From NCBI RefSeq assembly GCF_022343555.1, contig NZ_JAKQZH010000002.1, positions 620,001 through 684,000 on the forward strand: DNA of 64,000 bases, in the 5' to 3' direction. A program made the translations under genes and the position numbers. Origin of the DNA: Marinobacter sp. C7 (GTDB lineage Bacteria; Pseudomonadota; Gammaproteobacteria; Pseudomonadales; Oleiphilaceae). Of this stretch, positions 8,186-16,250 are shown in pieces. The first letter of the stretch is position 1. The number at the start of each line of letters is the position of its first letter. The notes under the pieces are model-generated. The model was not told the DNA's origin, searched no databases, and saw only the letters and a list, made by a program, of their open reading frames with translations.

Positions 8186-10105
8186 TCAGAAGCTGTAGCG
8201 AACGGTCAGCTGGACTTCGTCTTCTTCCTGGGCCATGCCAATCGGTCCGGACTGGAAGCGGCCAAGGGGTTCATAGCCGGACAGGCCCGCGGATTCACCC
8301 GGCTGGTGGTTCACGACACCGGGCGTCTGGGTGAACGGATCCCAGGGGTTACAGGAACGGCAGTCGTCGAATTTCCGGGCACCGTCACCCACCTTGATGT
8401 TGGCGCCGGCGGTCAGCTTGAGGTTGTCGGTGACAATCCAGTCGACGCTCGGGGCCAGCGTGGTGGCCTGGGCACGGAAATCATGAGCGGTGATCAGTTT
8501 CGGGGTCAGACGGTTGTTCATGTAGAAGCCCTGAATCAGCAGGGTGCCAATCCAGTTGTGTTCCCAGTCGGGAATGCCGGCTTCGCCATAGGTCCGCTGC
8601 TCACGTTCGTGATCAAGAATGTGCTGACCAAAGATCTGGCCGGAGAACAGGAACGACTGGTTTTCGTTCAGGAACGGGATGAAGATGTTCTTGTCCGCGC
8701 CGATGACGTAACGCAGCACGTCAGACTCGGAATAGAGTCTTTCCCGCAGGGTATTGGCAAATTCCTCACCGGAGGTGTAGGCGGTTTCGAACCGGAACAC
8801 CGTGTCGATGCCCTGGGAGTAGTAATCCAGGGAGCCGCCCACCAGGTTGACCCTTGGGAAGTGGATGTCGAACGCGATCAGTGAGGGCCAGACGGCGGTT
8901 TCACTGGTGAACGCGTTTTCGGCCGGGATTCCGCCACGCAGTGACGGCAGCTGGGACCGGTAGGTCAGGGCGTTCAGGGAGAAGCCCAGATCGCCGTAGA
9001 CGCCTTCCAGTTTCAGACCGAGCTGGGTGTTGGACAGTTTCCAGCTGGGCAGGTTGGCCCGGCGGATACCGATCTGGCCCGGGCCGAAGTCGGTTGCCAG
9101 ACCGCCGTCCGGGGTGGCGCCGGCAAAGTTGGCCACGGTGCCGCCGTTCTCCCACAGGTTGTTCATGCCGCGGAAGAAACAGCCGGCATCGAGGATCACG
9201 TTGGGCTGGCCACACTGGCCGATGTCGTGGGGCCGGAACTCATCGAAGTTCCACACCACCTGGAAGTTGAGATCGTCAAACGCGAATCCCTCGAAGACTT
9301 CCGTCGGGCCCATGCGGTAATCCGTTTTCAGGATCCACATGGGAATCCGGATGTCTTCCAGTTCGTCATAGATGTTGTTGCGGGAATAATCCACGGGGTT
9401 GATCACATCCAGCACCCGGAACAGGTCCGTCCGGCCCCAGATCACCTGCTGTTTACCCAGGCGGGTGCTCAGTACGTTACCGCTGTCGAAGTTCAGGTCG
9501 AAATCGACATAGAGCTCGCGGATGAAATCCAGGTGGTCGTTGAATTCCTGGAACCGGAGTTCGTCCTCGTCCTTGTCCAGGTAATCGTCGATACAGCCGC
9601 GGCTGTCGACATCACAGGGGCGGACCGGCACACCGAAGGCGACGCCGTTATCCTGGGGGTGCAGGTGCTCACCAAGAACCACCATGCCGTCGTTGGGGTT
9701 CTCGGTGATGTCAAAGCCCAGCTCGGTACCGGGGACAACCAGACCGCCGCCATGGGGTACGGATCCCTGGGCCAGATCCTGGAGCTGGATGGGGCCGCCG
9801 GCCTCACTGCCGTATTCGTCCTCGTTGAGATCGTAGACACCGTCGTAGGTGCCCCGGAGCGTGGCATTCACGGAGACGTTGCTGAAAATGCCTACGTCGC
9901 CATAACGCTTTTCCCCTTCCAGTTGAACGGTGTTGCGGAATTTCGACAGTCCGACACCGTCGCGTGCATACGTCGCGTTCTCGTAGAAGCCGTTGATCCT
10001 GGCATCTTCTGCAGCAACAGCCTGTGACAGCGGAGCCAGGGTGAGCCCGGTGGCGCCCGTGAGGGCGGCACACCAGAGGCTCAGGCCTTTTATTTTTGTT
10101 TGCAT
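8186..10105 (-). CDS. DUF1302 family outer-membrane protein
   Basis: A 639-aa protein with a signal peptide (cleavage near AVAAE, about residue 33) and a long beta-strand-rich body ending in VRYSF, the terminal aromatic residue expected of an outer-membrane barrel. The composition and motifs (KQQVIWGRTDLFRVLDVINP) are characteristic of DUF1302. Third gene of a minus-strand operon between the RND permease and the DUF1329 protein. It is likely the outer-membrane channel or receptor of a transport system. The substrate may be an aromatic compound or a lipid, inferred only from the operon's position beside dmpR. Confidence 0.85.
   Translation of the reverse strand: MQTKIKGLSLWCAALTGATGLTLAPLSQAVAAEDARINGFYENATYARDGVGLSKFRNTVQLEGEKRYGDVGIFSNVSVNATLRGTYDGVYDLNEDEYGSEAGGPIQLQDLAQGSVPHGGGLVVPGTELGFDITENPNDGMVVLGEHLHPQDNGVAFGVPVRPCDVDSRGCIDDYLDKDEDELRFQEFNDHLDFIRELYVDFDLNFDSGNVLSTRLGKQQVIWGRTDLFRVLDVINPVDYSRNNIYDELEDIRIPMWILKTDYRMGPTEVFEGFAFDDLNFQVVWNFDEFRPHDIGQCGQPNVILDAGCFFRGMNNLWENGGTVANFAGATPDGGLATDFGPGQIGIRRANLPSWKLSNTQLGLKLEGVYGDLGFSLNALTYRSQLPSLRGGIPAENAFTSETAVWPSLIAFDIHFPRVNLVGGSLDYYSQGIDTVFRFETAYTSGEEFANTLRERLYSESDVLRYVIGADKNIFIPFLNENQSFLFSGQIFGQHILDHEREQRTYGEAGIPDWEHNWIGTLLIQGFYMNNRLTPKLITAHDFRAQATTLAPSVDWIVTDNLKLTAGANIKVGDGARKFDDCRSCNPWDPFTQTPGVVNHQPGESAGLSGYEPLGRFQSGPIGMAQEEDEVQLTVRYSF
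10093..10100 (-). promoter_or_regulatory. Hfq/Crc-like motif at the DUF1302 start
   Basis: AACAAAAA on the minus strand covers codons 2-5 of the DUF1302 gene and fits AANAANAA. Start-codon-proximal sites of this kind are known Hfq/Crc targets; here it is inference. Confidence 0.3.
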
Positions 10106-10138
10106 GGCAGATCCTCGTTTAAGTTGTGGTGGAGGACG

Positions 10139-10155
10139 CCCGGGTCAGACCCGGG
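10139..10155 (-). other. Intercistronic hairpin between RND and DUF1302 genes
   Basis: CCCGGGTCAGACCCGGG is a self-complementary 17-mer that includes the stop codon of the RND gene. It has no U-tract, so it is more likely an RNA-processing or stability element than a terminator. Confidence 0.5.
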
Positions 10156-12610
10156 ACGTCGCTCCGGCTACGTATCCGTCACCTTCCAGCGTGTTGCTGG
10201 CGGGCGATGGAGTCGGTTCAGGGCGTGGACGATCGGCATGGAGGATGCCGTCTTCGTCGGCGTAGACGTTGGTAATGAAACGGGGCTTGAAGACCAGCAC
10301 CCAGGATGGCACCAGCAGCATCGCGGCGATGCCGTTGATCACGATCATCACGCACAGCAGCATCGCCGCGTCGGACTGGAAGCGCAGATCGGAGAAGATC
10401 ACCCACATGATGATTCCGGCCATCAGGGTCAGGGCGGTGAAGCTGATCGCCATGCCGGTGGTGGCGATGGCCCGGCGTACGGCCTCGCGCAGCTCTCCAC
10501 ACTTGGCCATTTCCTCGCGGATCCGGTCCATCATGTAGATCGAATAGTCGATCCCGACACCGATACCGACGGCAATGACCGGTACCGTATTGATGTCGAT
10601 GCTCAGGCCATAGAGCCCCATGTAGGCGTAGGTCAGGGTGGTGGCGAACAGCATCGCCAGCAGCATCATCAGGCCCGCGTGCCAGGAGGTGTAGAACAGC
10701 ATCACGAAGGCAAAGATGAGCAGGAAAACCAGCGGCAGCACGATCAGGTTGGTGTCGAAAGCCGACTCGTTCATCGCGGCAGCGACGCCGAGGGTGCCCC
10801 CGGCCAACCGGATGGTCAGGCCTTCGACGTCGTTGCCATGCTCGGCAATCCATTGCTTGGCCATGTGGATGGCCCGGCGAATGGTTTCCCCCTGACGGTC
10901 CTTGTAGAAGAACACCAGGTTGGCAACACGGTCGTCGGTGTCGTTGAACTCGTCCAGGGCGCCGGGGATCGGGCTGGACGCCATGTAGGTGAACATCAGG
11001 CCGCCGACATAGCGCTCGTCGTGGGGGATCTGGTACCAGCGCGGATCGTCATTGTGCATCAGGCGATTCACCTGCTTGACCAGATCCGGCAGGCCCTTGC
11101 TGCCGCCGACGGCCGGGTCACCCAGCATATGGGCCTGGAAATCGGCCAGCGCCTTCAGGACCTCCGGCCGTTTCAGGCCGCCTTTCTCGTCGGTTTCCGC
11201 AATCACATACAGTTCTTCGGAACCGGGGAAACGGTCATTCACCACGCGGGAAGAGATGTTGTAGTCGTGGTCGGGGTAGAGAATGGGGGATCCGGGTTCG
11301 GAATCGCCGATCTGGACATTCGAGGCTGCCAGAACTCCCGCGCCCATGACGATGGCCGCCGCCACGAGAACCACTCGGGCGCGGCCGGGGCGGGTCACGG
11401 TCCGGGAGCAGCTGCTGCCGATGTAACGCAATGCGGTTTCCCGCATCTCGGCGTTCTTCGGAGTCGGCAGGATGGACAGCAGCAGCGGGACACCGATCAG
11501 CACGGTGAAGACCACGGTGATCGCCCACAGGGAGGCGTAGATGCCCAGGTGGGTATTCAGCGGAATCGAACCGATGGCGATCAGTGACAGACCGATGGCA
11601 TCGGAGACCACACCCAGTGAGCCCGGGCGGAACAGACTGTCAAAGGTGGCTTTGGCGGCCTTCGGACCTTCGCCCAGGATGCGGGTCTCGGCGTAGTAGC
11701 GCTCCACCAGTTGAACGCCGTGACTCATGGCTCTGGCAGCGATCAAAAAGGGGATCACCAGCCCGAGTGGGTCCAGGTTGTACCCGAGCAGACTGATGAT
11801 CCCAAGCCCCCAGATCGTGGAGATCAGGACGCCGCCAAGCGGTATGAGCACGCCATAAGCCTTGCGGAAGTGAAAGACCAGCAGCGCGAGCATGGCAAGT
11901 ACGGTGAAGATGAAAATCTGCAGGATCTGGTCCATGTAGGTATAGGCCCAGCCCACCAGCACCGGCTGGCCGGTGGCGTAGATAGTGACACCGTCGTGGG
12001 CCTCCTGCTGGCGCAGTTCCTGCAGCTGGGCGAAGGTCTCTGCGTAATCGAGCTTGCCCTCGATCAGCTGGGCCTTGACCAGTGCCATTCTGAAATCCGG
12101 AGAAACCAGTGGTCCGTAAACCCGGGGGTTGGCGGCAACGGCGGCTTTCATTTCCGCCAGGGCCTGCTCGGAGTATTCGCCCTGGGTGGAGTCGTAGTAG
12201 GGCTCGGAATTGATGCTGCCTACCTCGGTCAGCCAGATTTCCCGGGAGTTGCGGTGAGTGACACTGGCCACCAGGTTGTGGTTGACCCCGGGCAGGTTGT
12301 CGACGGCCTGGGTGACCCGGTCGATGGTGGCCAGGTTCTCGTTGGAGAAGATGTCGCCTTCGGCGAATTCAACCCCGACCACCAGGACATTGGCGCCGCC
12401 AAAGTCGTCCTTGATGCTGTTGTGGAGCTCGATGTAGGGATGCTGCTGTGGCAGCAGGTCCGCGAAGTCCGTGTAGATCTTCAGCCCCGGAATCCGCAGG
12501 GCGAAGAACAACGTGAGCAGTGCGATGAGCGTCAGTACTTTCCTCGGATTCCTGAATATCCAGAGTTCCAGCAGGTGCAGGAAATGCGTGAAGCGATGCA
12601 GTCCGGCCAT
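10145..12610 (-). CDS. RND/MMPL-family permease
   Basis: An 821-aa inner-membrane protein of the MMPL branch of the RND superfamily. A short N-terminus and TM1 (VLTLIALLTLFFALRIPGL) lead into a large periplasmic loop, then a five- to six-helix bundle (~residues 230-400); a second loop and helix bundle follow (~620-790), with NTVPVIAVGIGVGIDYSIYM as the sterol-sensing-like repeat. This two-fold layout gives about 12 membrane helices, as expected for proton-driven RND permeases. It starts 3 bases after the YCF48 gene stop and is followed by DUF1302. MMPL relatives move lipids or other hydrophobic substrates; direction and substrate here are unknown. Confidence 0.85.
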   Translation of the reverse strand: MAGLHRFTHFLHLLELWIFRNPRKVLTLIALLTLFFALRIPGLKIYTDFADLLPQQHPYIELHNSIKDDFGGANVLVVGVEFAEGDIFSNENLATIDRVTQAVDNLPGVNHNLVASVTHRNSREIWLTEVGSINSEPYYDSTQGEYSEQALAEMKAAVAANPRVYGPLVSPDFRMALVKAQLIEGKLDYAETFAQLQELRQQEAHDGVTIYATGQPVLVGWAYTYMDQILQIFIFTVLAMLALLVFHFRKAYGVLIPLGGVLISTIWGLGIISLLGYNLDPLGLVIPFLIAARAMSHGVQLVERYYAETRILGEGPKAAKATFDSLFRPGSLGVVSDAIGLSLIAIGSIPLNTHLGIYASLWAITVVFTVLIGVPLLLSILPTPKNAEMRETALRYIGSSCSRTVTRPGRARVVLVAAAIVMGAGVLAASNVQIGDSEPGSPILYPDHDYNISSRVVNDRFPGSEELYVIAETDEKGGLKRPEVLKALADFQAHMLGDPAVGGSKGLPDLVKQVNRLMHNDDPRWYQIPHDERYVGGLMFTYMASSPIPGALDEFNDTDDRVANLVFFYKDRQGETIRRAIHMAKQWIAEHGNDVEGLTIRLAGGTLGVAAAMNESAFDTNLIVLPLVFLLIFAFVMLFYTSWHAGLMMLLAMLFATTLTYAYMGLYGLSIDINTVPVIAVGIGVGIDYSIYMMDRIREEMAKCGELREAVRRAIATTGMAISFTALTLMAGIIMWVIFSDLRFQSDAAMLLCVMIVINGIAAMLLVPSWVLVFKPRFITNVYADEDGILHADRPRPEPTPSPASNTLEGDGYVAGATSRV

Positions 12611-12612
12611 GA

Positions 12613-13614
12613 TCAGTTTCCTCGGTTGTTACTGGCCACGTTGGCCACGGGAATGTCGAGATGAAGAAGCAGCCCTCGTCCACCGGCAACCAGTAGTTGA
12701 CGGTTCCTGAGGACAACGCCGTCGCGCAGGTACAGGGGCTGATTGGGCGTCTCCAGGCTTGTCCAGTGGTCGTTCTGGAGTGTGAGGACCGTGGCGTTGT
12801 CGCCGAGCGCGAACAGGGCACCGTCAGCATCGATAAAACCGAACACCGGCATGCTCGTGTCCGTGGCCTGGCGGTCCCAGCTCTCGCCGCCATCCGTGGT
12901 GTGATAGATGAAGCCGTTAAGGCCCCCCACCCATCCCTCGTCGGAAGACTCGAAGTGGGCGGAGTGGGGGTAGAATTCCTCCGGCAGGTAGCCGGCGTAA
13001 TCCCAGGTCTGGCCGCCGTCCCGGGTTCTCAGAACCAGGCCGTATTCCCCGGTGGCAATGGCGGTGTCAGTGTCCAGGAACTGGAGATTGGTCAGGATGG
13101 CATCTTCGTTCAGGGTGGTTTCATTCCAGGTTGCGCCCTGGTCAAACGAACTCTGGAGCGTGGTGAAGCTGCCGCCTGTCCACCAGGAACCGTCAGGCGC
13201 ACAGGTCGCGGTCATCATCTGTTCCCGGCTGGGCAGATCGTGGGGTGTCCAGTCGGTACCGGCCGGGTTCCCGTGCCAGAGTCGGTTGTCGAAGGTCAGT
13301 GCAATGAAACTTCCGTCCGGACAGGTATCCAGGGACAGGAAGCTTTCGCTGGTGGATACGGAGATCCGTTGCCAGTCCTGACCGTCATTCCGACTGACCA
13401 GCAGCGCGCCGGAATTACCGGCCATGGCAACCACCTGATCGTTCTGCGCCAGGGATTGAAAGAAGTCGGTGCGCTGAATGGCCTGCTGGGACTGCTCCCT
13501 GACAGCTTCAAGATTCAGCGGTGCTTCACATCCGGTCAGCAACATCGCGGACAGGCCGGCGATGGCAATCGAAGGGGGGAATATGCCGCGAGGGCACTCC
13601 GAAGCGTATGGCAT
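12613..13614 (-). CDS. YCF48-like beta-propeller lipoprotein
   Basis: A 333-aa protein with a lipobox LLTGC (lipidated Cys at residue 29) and repeated propeller blades of the YCF48/BNR type, each containing a W near a D-G-x-x-W turn (NDGQDWQRIS, FDQGATWNET, RDGGQTWDYAG, TDGGESWDRQA). YCF48 relatives in plants and cyanobacteria help assemble photosystem II. In heterotrophs they appear in DUF1302/DUF1329/RND clusters, where they may act as a scaffold or assembly factor. First gene of the operon, about 39 bases after the predicted sigma-54 transcription start. I see no strong Shine-Dalgarno sequence. Confidence 0.8.
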   Translation of the reverse strand: MPYASECPRGIFPPSIAIAGLSAMLLTGCEAPLNLEAVREQSQQAIQRTDFFQSLAQNDQVVAMAGNSGALLVSRNDGQDWQRISVSTSESFLSLDTCPDGSFIALTFDNRLWHGNPAGTDWTPHDLPSREQMMTATCAPDGSWWTGGSFTTLQSSFDQGATWNETTLNEDAILTNLQFLDTDTAIATGEYGLVLRTRDGGQTWDYAGYLPEEFYPHSAHFESSDEGWVGGLNGFIYHTTDGGESWDRQATDTSMPVFGFIDADGALFALGDNATVLTLQNDHWTSLETPNQPLYLRDGVVLRNRQLLVAGGRGLLLHLDIPVANVASNNRGN

Positions 13615-13629
13615 GTTATGTCACCGTCT

Positions 13630-13637
13630 TTGTTTTT
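13630..13637 (-). promoter_or_regulatory. Hfq/Crc-like motif in the leader of the YCF48-RND operon
   Basis: AAAAACAA on the minus strand lies between the predicted transcription start (~13653) and the ATG at 13614. It fits AANAANAA. Confidence 0.35.
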
Positions 13638-13664
13638 GTGGATAAAGCGACTGACGGTGACTCA

Positions 13665-13679
13665 GCAACCGCTGTGCCA
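13665..13679 (-). promoter_or_regulatory. Sigma-54 promoter for the YCF48-RND-DUF1302-DUF1329 operon
   Basis: On the minus strand TGGCAC-AGCGG-TTGC matches the -24/-12 sigma-54 consensus with the exact spacing. The predicted start is near 13653, giving a leader of about 39 bases before the YCF48 gene. The same sequence class is found before dmpK. Confidence 0.85.
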
Positions 13680-13735
13680 TGACGGCTAAAGTGCTTTCAA
13701 GCTACTGAAAAATAATGCCTAAATCGGAGTTTTGA

Positions 13736-13824
13736 GCATTTGATCAATGCTTTGATGGGAGCAGGAAAGTGGTTTGATTTTTATCAAATCGTTAACTGGG
13801 TGGAGGGGTTGTCGATTTGATCAA
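13736..13824 (-). promoter_or_regulatory. Cluster of TTTGAT/ATCAAA activator-like sites
   Basis: TTGATCAA at 13740-13747, TTTGAT again at 13751-13756, the perfect palindrome TTTGATTTTTATCAAA at 13773-13788, and TTGATCAA at 13817-13824. They lie about 87 to 171 bases upstream of the predicted sigma-54 start, the normal place for enhancer sites, and resemble the TTGATCAATTGATCAA-type UAS of DmpR/XylR activators, although the palindrome has a 4-base rather than 6-base spacer. DmpR binding is inferred. Confidence 0.6.
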
Positions 13825-13834
13825 GGAGGAGGGA

Positions 13835-13850
13835 GGGACATCCATGTCCC
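13835..13850 (-). terminator. Hairpin downstream of dmpR
   Basis: GGGACAT-CC-ATGTCCC, 14 bases past the dmpR stop codon, can form a 7-bp stem but lacks a U-tract. It may stop or stabilise the dmpR transcript before the divergent operon's control region. Confidence 0.35.
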
Positions 13851-13863
13851 GGGATTTCAGGCC

Positions 13864-15573
13864 TCAGGTTTCGGCCAGGATTCCGGATTTCTTCAGTCGG
13901 TAAGCCAACGCCGGGCGTGTCAGCCCAAGGATGCGCGCTGCCTTGGACACGTTCTGGTTCGCCCGTTCCATGGCTTCGCGCATGAGCGTCTCTTCGACTT
14001 CCTCAAGACTGATGTTTGCGCCGAGGATATGTTCAGACCAGTGCCCTGTGGCGCTGCTTTCCGGTCCGCCGGTGGTGACCTTGCCGCCCGGATCCACGCA
14101 GTCGGTGGGTGAACTCTCTGTCGTAGGCGGGGAGACTACGAACAGCGCTTCCTGGCTGATGGTTTCGTTGTTGTCGGTGAGAATCACGCCACGCTCGATG
14201 ACATTCTCCAGCTCCCTGATGTTGCCGGGCCAGTGATATCTCAGACACAGGTCCAGGGCCTTGTCGGACAGGCCAAGTGTCCGTTTGTCATACTCTGAAT
14301 GGAATTTGCCGAGGAAATGCTCGATCAATACCGGCAGGTCCTCCAGCCGTTCCCGCAGCGGAGGGATCTTCACCGGGAAGACATTGAGTCGGTAGAACAG
14401 GTCGGCCCGGAACCTGCCTTCTTCGACAGCTTGCTCAAGGCTTTCGTTGGTGGCGGCAATAACCCGGACGTTGACCTTGCGTGTCCGGTTGTCGCCAACC
14501 CGCTCCAGTTCACCTTCCTGCAGAACCCTCAGGAGCGTGGCCTGGGCCCTGGGCGTAAGCTCGATCACCTCATCCAGGAAAATCGTGCCGCCGTTGGCGC
14601 GCTCGAAACGCCCCTCCCGGGATTGATTGGCGCCGGTATAGGCGCCTTTTTCGACCCCGAACAGTTCTGCCTCGATGAGATCCGGCGGAATGGCTGCACA
14701 GTTCACCGCGACGAAAGGACTTTCCGCGCGCTCGCTCCGAAGATGGACGCTGCGGGCAATGACTTCCTTGCCGACCCCGGTTTCACCCAGGAGCAGGACG
14801 GAAACCTTGCCCTGGGCGGCCTTGTCGATCATCTTGCAGACCTTGTTGTAGGCGGCGGACTGGCCGATGCCGTAGTACTGGCCTTGCTGTTTCTGCAGGC
14901 TGCTGCGCAGGGAGCTCAGCTGGGCCTGCAGGTCATATAGTTCTTCAATGATCGGGTCGGCCCTGAAATAGCGGGCAAATTCCTCGGCGTCGTCCCACTG
15001 TTCCGCCGGTTTGCCCTCAATGATGCACTTTTCATCACCGCAACCGCGGCAGCTGATCTCCCGGAAAATGATTTCCCGGCCCATGAACGAGGACGTGTAG
15101 GCACAGGCGTAGCCAAGCAGTGCCCAACAGACGGGCTCATCCATCTGGCCAAGCTCGGTCTGGCAGATCTCGACCTCGAAGGAATCGATCCACTCCAGCT
15201 TGCCATAGAATTCCCCGGTTTCCTGGTCAATATCGATTTCCAGCGGAATCACCTTGACCATGCCTTTGAGGGAATGGAGCTGGGGGCCGGCAAGAAAGAT
15301 GTCCAGTTCGTCACAGTGAGGTCGCAGTTTGCGGGCCAGTTCGGCATCCCGGACCCCGGATTGGTAACCAAGCCTGAGGAAGAACCCCTTGGCCCTTTCC
15401 ACGCCCATGCTGTTCACCATCTCCCGGCGGAACGCCGCCATGGCATTCAGGTGCATGAGCAGCATTCGTTGCTCGCCGAACCAGATTTTGCCTTCCGTGC
15501 TCTGAAACCGGATCTGTTCCGTAAGATCCCGGAAATCCACGTAATTCAACTGTGGCTTGTAGGTAACGGCCAT
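13864..15573 (-). CDS. dmpR: DmpR/XylR-type sigma-54-dependent phenol-responsive activator
   Basis: A 569-aa activator (DmpR of Pseudomonas CF600 is 563 aa). Residues ~15-205 form the XylR_N/V4R sensory region; His100 and Trp128 line up by eye with phenol-binding residues of PoxR, and C157, C175, C178 and C183 fit a zinc site. The AAA+ domain has Walker A GETGVGKE (263-270), the sigma-54 contact loop as GAYTGA (310-315, Tyr for the usual Phe) and Walker B IFLDE (331-335). A Fis-type helix-turn-helix (ILGLTRPALAYRL) ends the protein. In the family, phenols relieve repression of the ATPase by the sensory domain. It is divergent from dmpK, with a second sigma-54 promoter behind its 3' end. Confidence 0.93.
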   Translation of the reverse strand: MAVTYKPQLNYVDFRDLTEQIRFQSTEGKIWFGEQRMLLMHLNAMAAFRREMVNSMGVERAKGFFLRLGYQSGVRDAELARKLRPHCDELDIFLAGPQLHSLKGMVKVIPLEIDIDQETGEFYGKLEWIDSFEVEICQTELGQMDEPVCWALLGYACAYTSSFMGREIIFREISCRGCGDEKCIIEGKPAEQWDDAEEFARYFRADPIIEELYDLQAQLSSLRSSLQKQQGQYYGIGQSAAYNKVCKMIDKAAQGKVSVLLLGETGVGKEVIARSVHLRSERAESPFVAVNCAAIPPDLIEAELFGVEKGAYTGANQSREGRFERANGGTIFLDEVIELTPRAQATLLRVLQEGELERVGDNRTRKVNVRVIAATNESLEQAVEEGRFRADLFYRLNVFPVKIPPLRERLEDLPVLIEHFLGKFHSEYDKRTLGLSDKALDLCLRYHWPGNIRELENVIERGVILTDNNETISQEALFVVSPPTTESSPTDCVDPGGKVTTGGPESSATGHWSEHILGANISLEEVEETLMREAMERANQNVSKAARILGLTRPALAYRLKKSGILAET

Positions 15574-15666
15574 GGGGATGTCCCTGTTGTAGTTGTAGTG
15601 GGACGGCTCTGTTGGAGCTCGTTTTCGGTTGTTGGCTCTTTATATAACACCTGATGAAAGTCAAAA

Positions 15667-15684
15667 ATCAACCAAATGATAAAA
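15667..15684 (+). promoter_or_regulatory. Possible distal UAS for the dmp operon
   Basis: ATCAACCAAATGATAAAA shares only the right arm (GATAAA) with the better site at 15748-15763 and lies about 230-245 bases upstream of the predicted start. Weak candidate. Confidence 0.3.
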
Positions 15685-15747
15685 TTTTTTGTTCAGAAAG
15701 TGGCCAGTCCAGGCCTTCTCAGCATTTGCTTACGCGAGTGATGAAAA

Positions 15748-15763
15748 TTGATTATTTGATAAA
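15748..15763 (+). promoter_or_regulatory. UAS-like site for DmpR
   Basis: TTGATTATTTGATAAA matches the arm pattern TTGAT-N6-ATCAA with one change (ATAAA) and lies about 148-163 bases upstream of the predicted dmpK start, similar to the position of the known Po UASs. Confidence 0.55.
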
Positions 15764-15884
15764 AAATGCCCGCCTCTTTTTTCCTTCCCCGCTCTCCTTC
15801 CGGAAAGCCCTCGACCCAAAGACTGCTAGAAAAAACATTTAAAAACAGTGATCTGAAAACTCTTTCCTGATCCTGAGGCCAATC

Positions 15885-15899
15885 TGGCACAGCCGTTGC
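15885..15899 (+). promoter_or_regulatory. Sigma-54 promoter (Po-like) for the dmp operon
   Basis: TGGCAC-AGCCG-TTGC is a consensus -24/-12 sigma-54 promoter with exact spacing. The predicted start is near 15911, 29 bases before dmpK. Confidence 0.93.
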
Positions 15900-15915
15900 T
15901 CCACCCCTTGCAGCC

Positions 15916-15923
15916 AACAACAA
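15916..15923 (+). promoter_or_regulatory. Hfq/Crc-like motif before dmpK
   Basis: AACAACAA lies in the short dmpK leader, immediately upstream of the AAGGGG ribosome-binding site. In Pseudomonas dmp systems Crc represses phenol genes, so a translational-repression role is plausible. Confidence 0.5.
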
Positions 15924-15939
15924 ACACAAGGGGCAAACA

Positions 15940-16200
15940 ATGACCTCTCCGACTGACATCAAAACCTTCGACGAATTGACCCGATACATCCGGGTCCGCA
16001 GCGAGCCGGATGAGAAGTTCGTTGAATTCGACTTTGCCATTGGCTACCCGGAACTGTTCGTCGAGCTTGTGCTGCCTCGCGAGGCCTTCGAACTCTTCTG
16101 CAAGCACAACAAAGTTGTCCACATGGACTCCGACATGATCCGCGAGATTGACGAAGACATGGTCAAGTGGCGGTTCGGGGAGCGGGGACAGCGTTACTAG
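15940..16200 (+). CDS. dmpK: Phenol hydroxylase assembly subunit P0
   Basis: An 86-aa protein of the DmpK/PhK family. In CF600 it is not needed for catalysis in vitro but helps incorporate iron into the oxygenase. Recognised from its size, sequence (RYIRVRSEPDEKFVEFDFAIGYPELF) and position as first gene of the dmp operon. The ATG has AAGGGG 7 bases upstream. It is the first gene transcribed from the sigma-54 promoter. Confidence 0.92.
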   Translation: MTSPTDIKTFDELTRYIRVRSEPDEKFVEFDFAIGYPELFVELVLPREAFELFCKHNKVVHMDSDMIREIDEDMVKWRFGERGQRY

Positions 16201-16227
16201 GCAACACCCATCAACCTCCACGTTCAC

Positions 16228-16235
16228 AACAACAA
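16228..16235 (+). promoter_or_regulatory. Hfq/Crc-like motif before dmpL
   Basis: AACAACAA lies 15 bases upstream of the dmpL ATG. It sits where a ribosome-binding site would be expected, and I see only a weak one here. Confidence 0.4.
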
Positions 16236-16250
16236 GACGGTTAAGTTGAT

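Larger units (their letters stand above)
15574..15939. other. dmpR-dmpK divergent intergenic region
   Basis: 366 bases without a gene. It is A+T-rich from 15640 to 15790, holds the sigma-54 promoter and leader of dmpK at its right end, and has two UAS-like sites in the middle. I cannot point to a clear sigma-70 promoter for dmpR. Confidence 0.8.

Noticed and set aside
10100-11587. 495-aa frame opposite the RND gene
   Set aside because: Antisense to the clear MMPL permease; no start or domain support.
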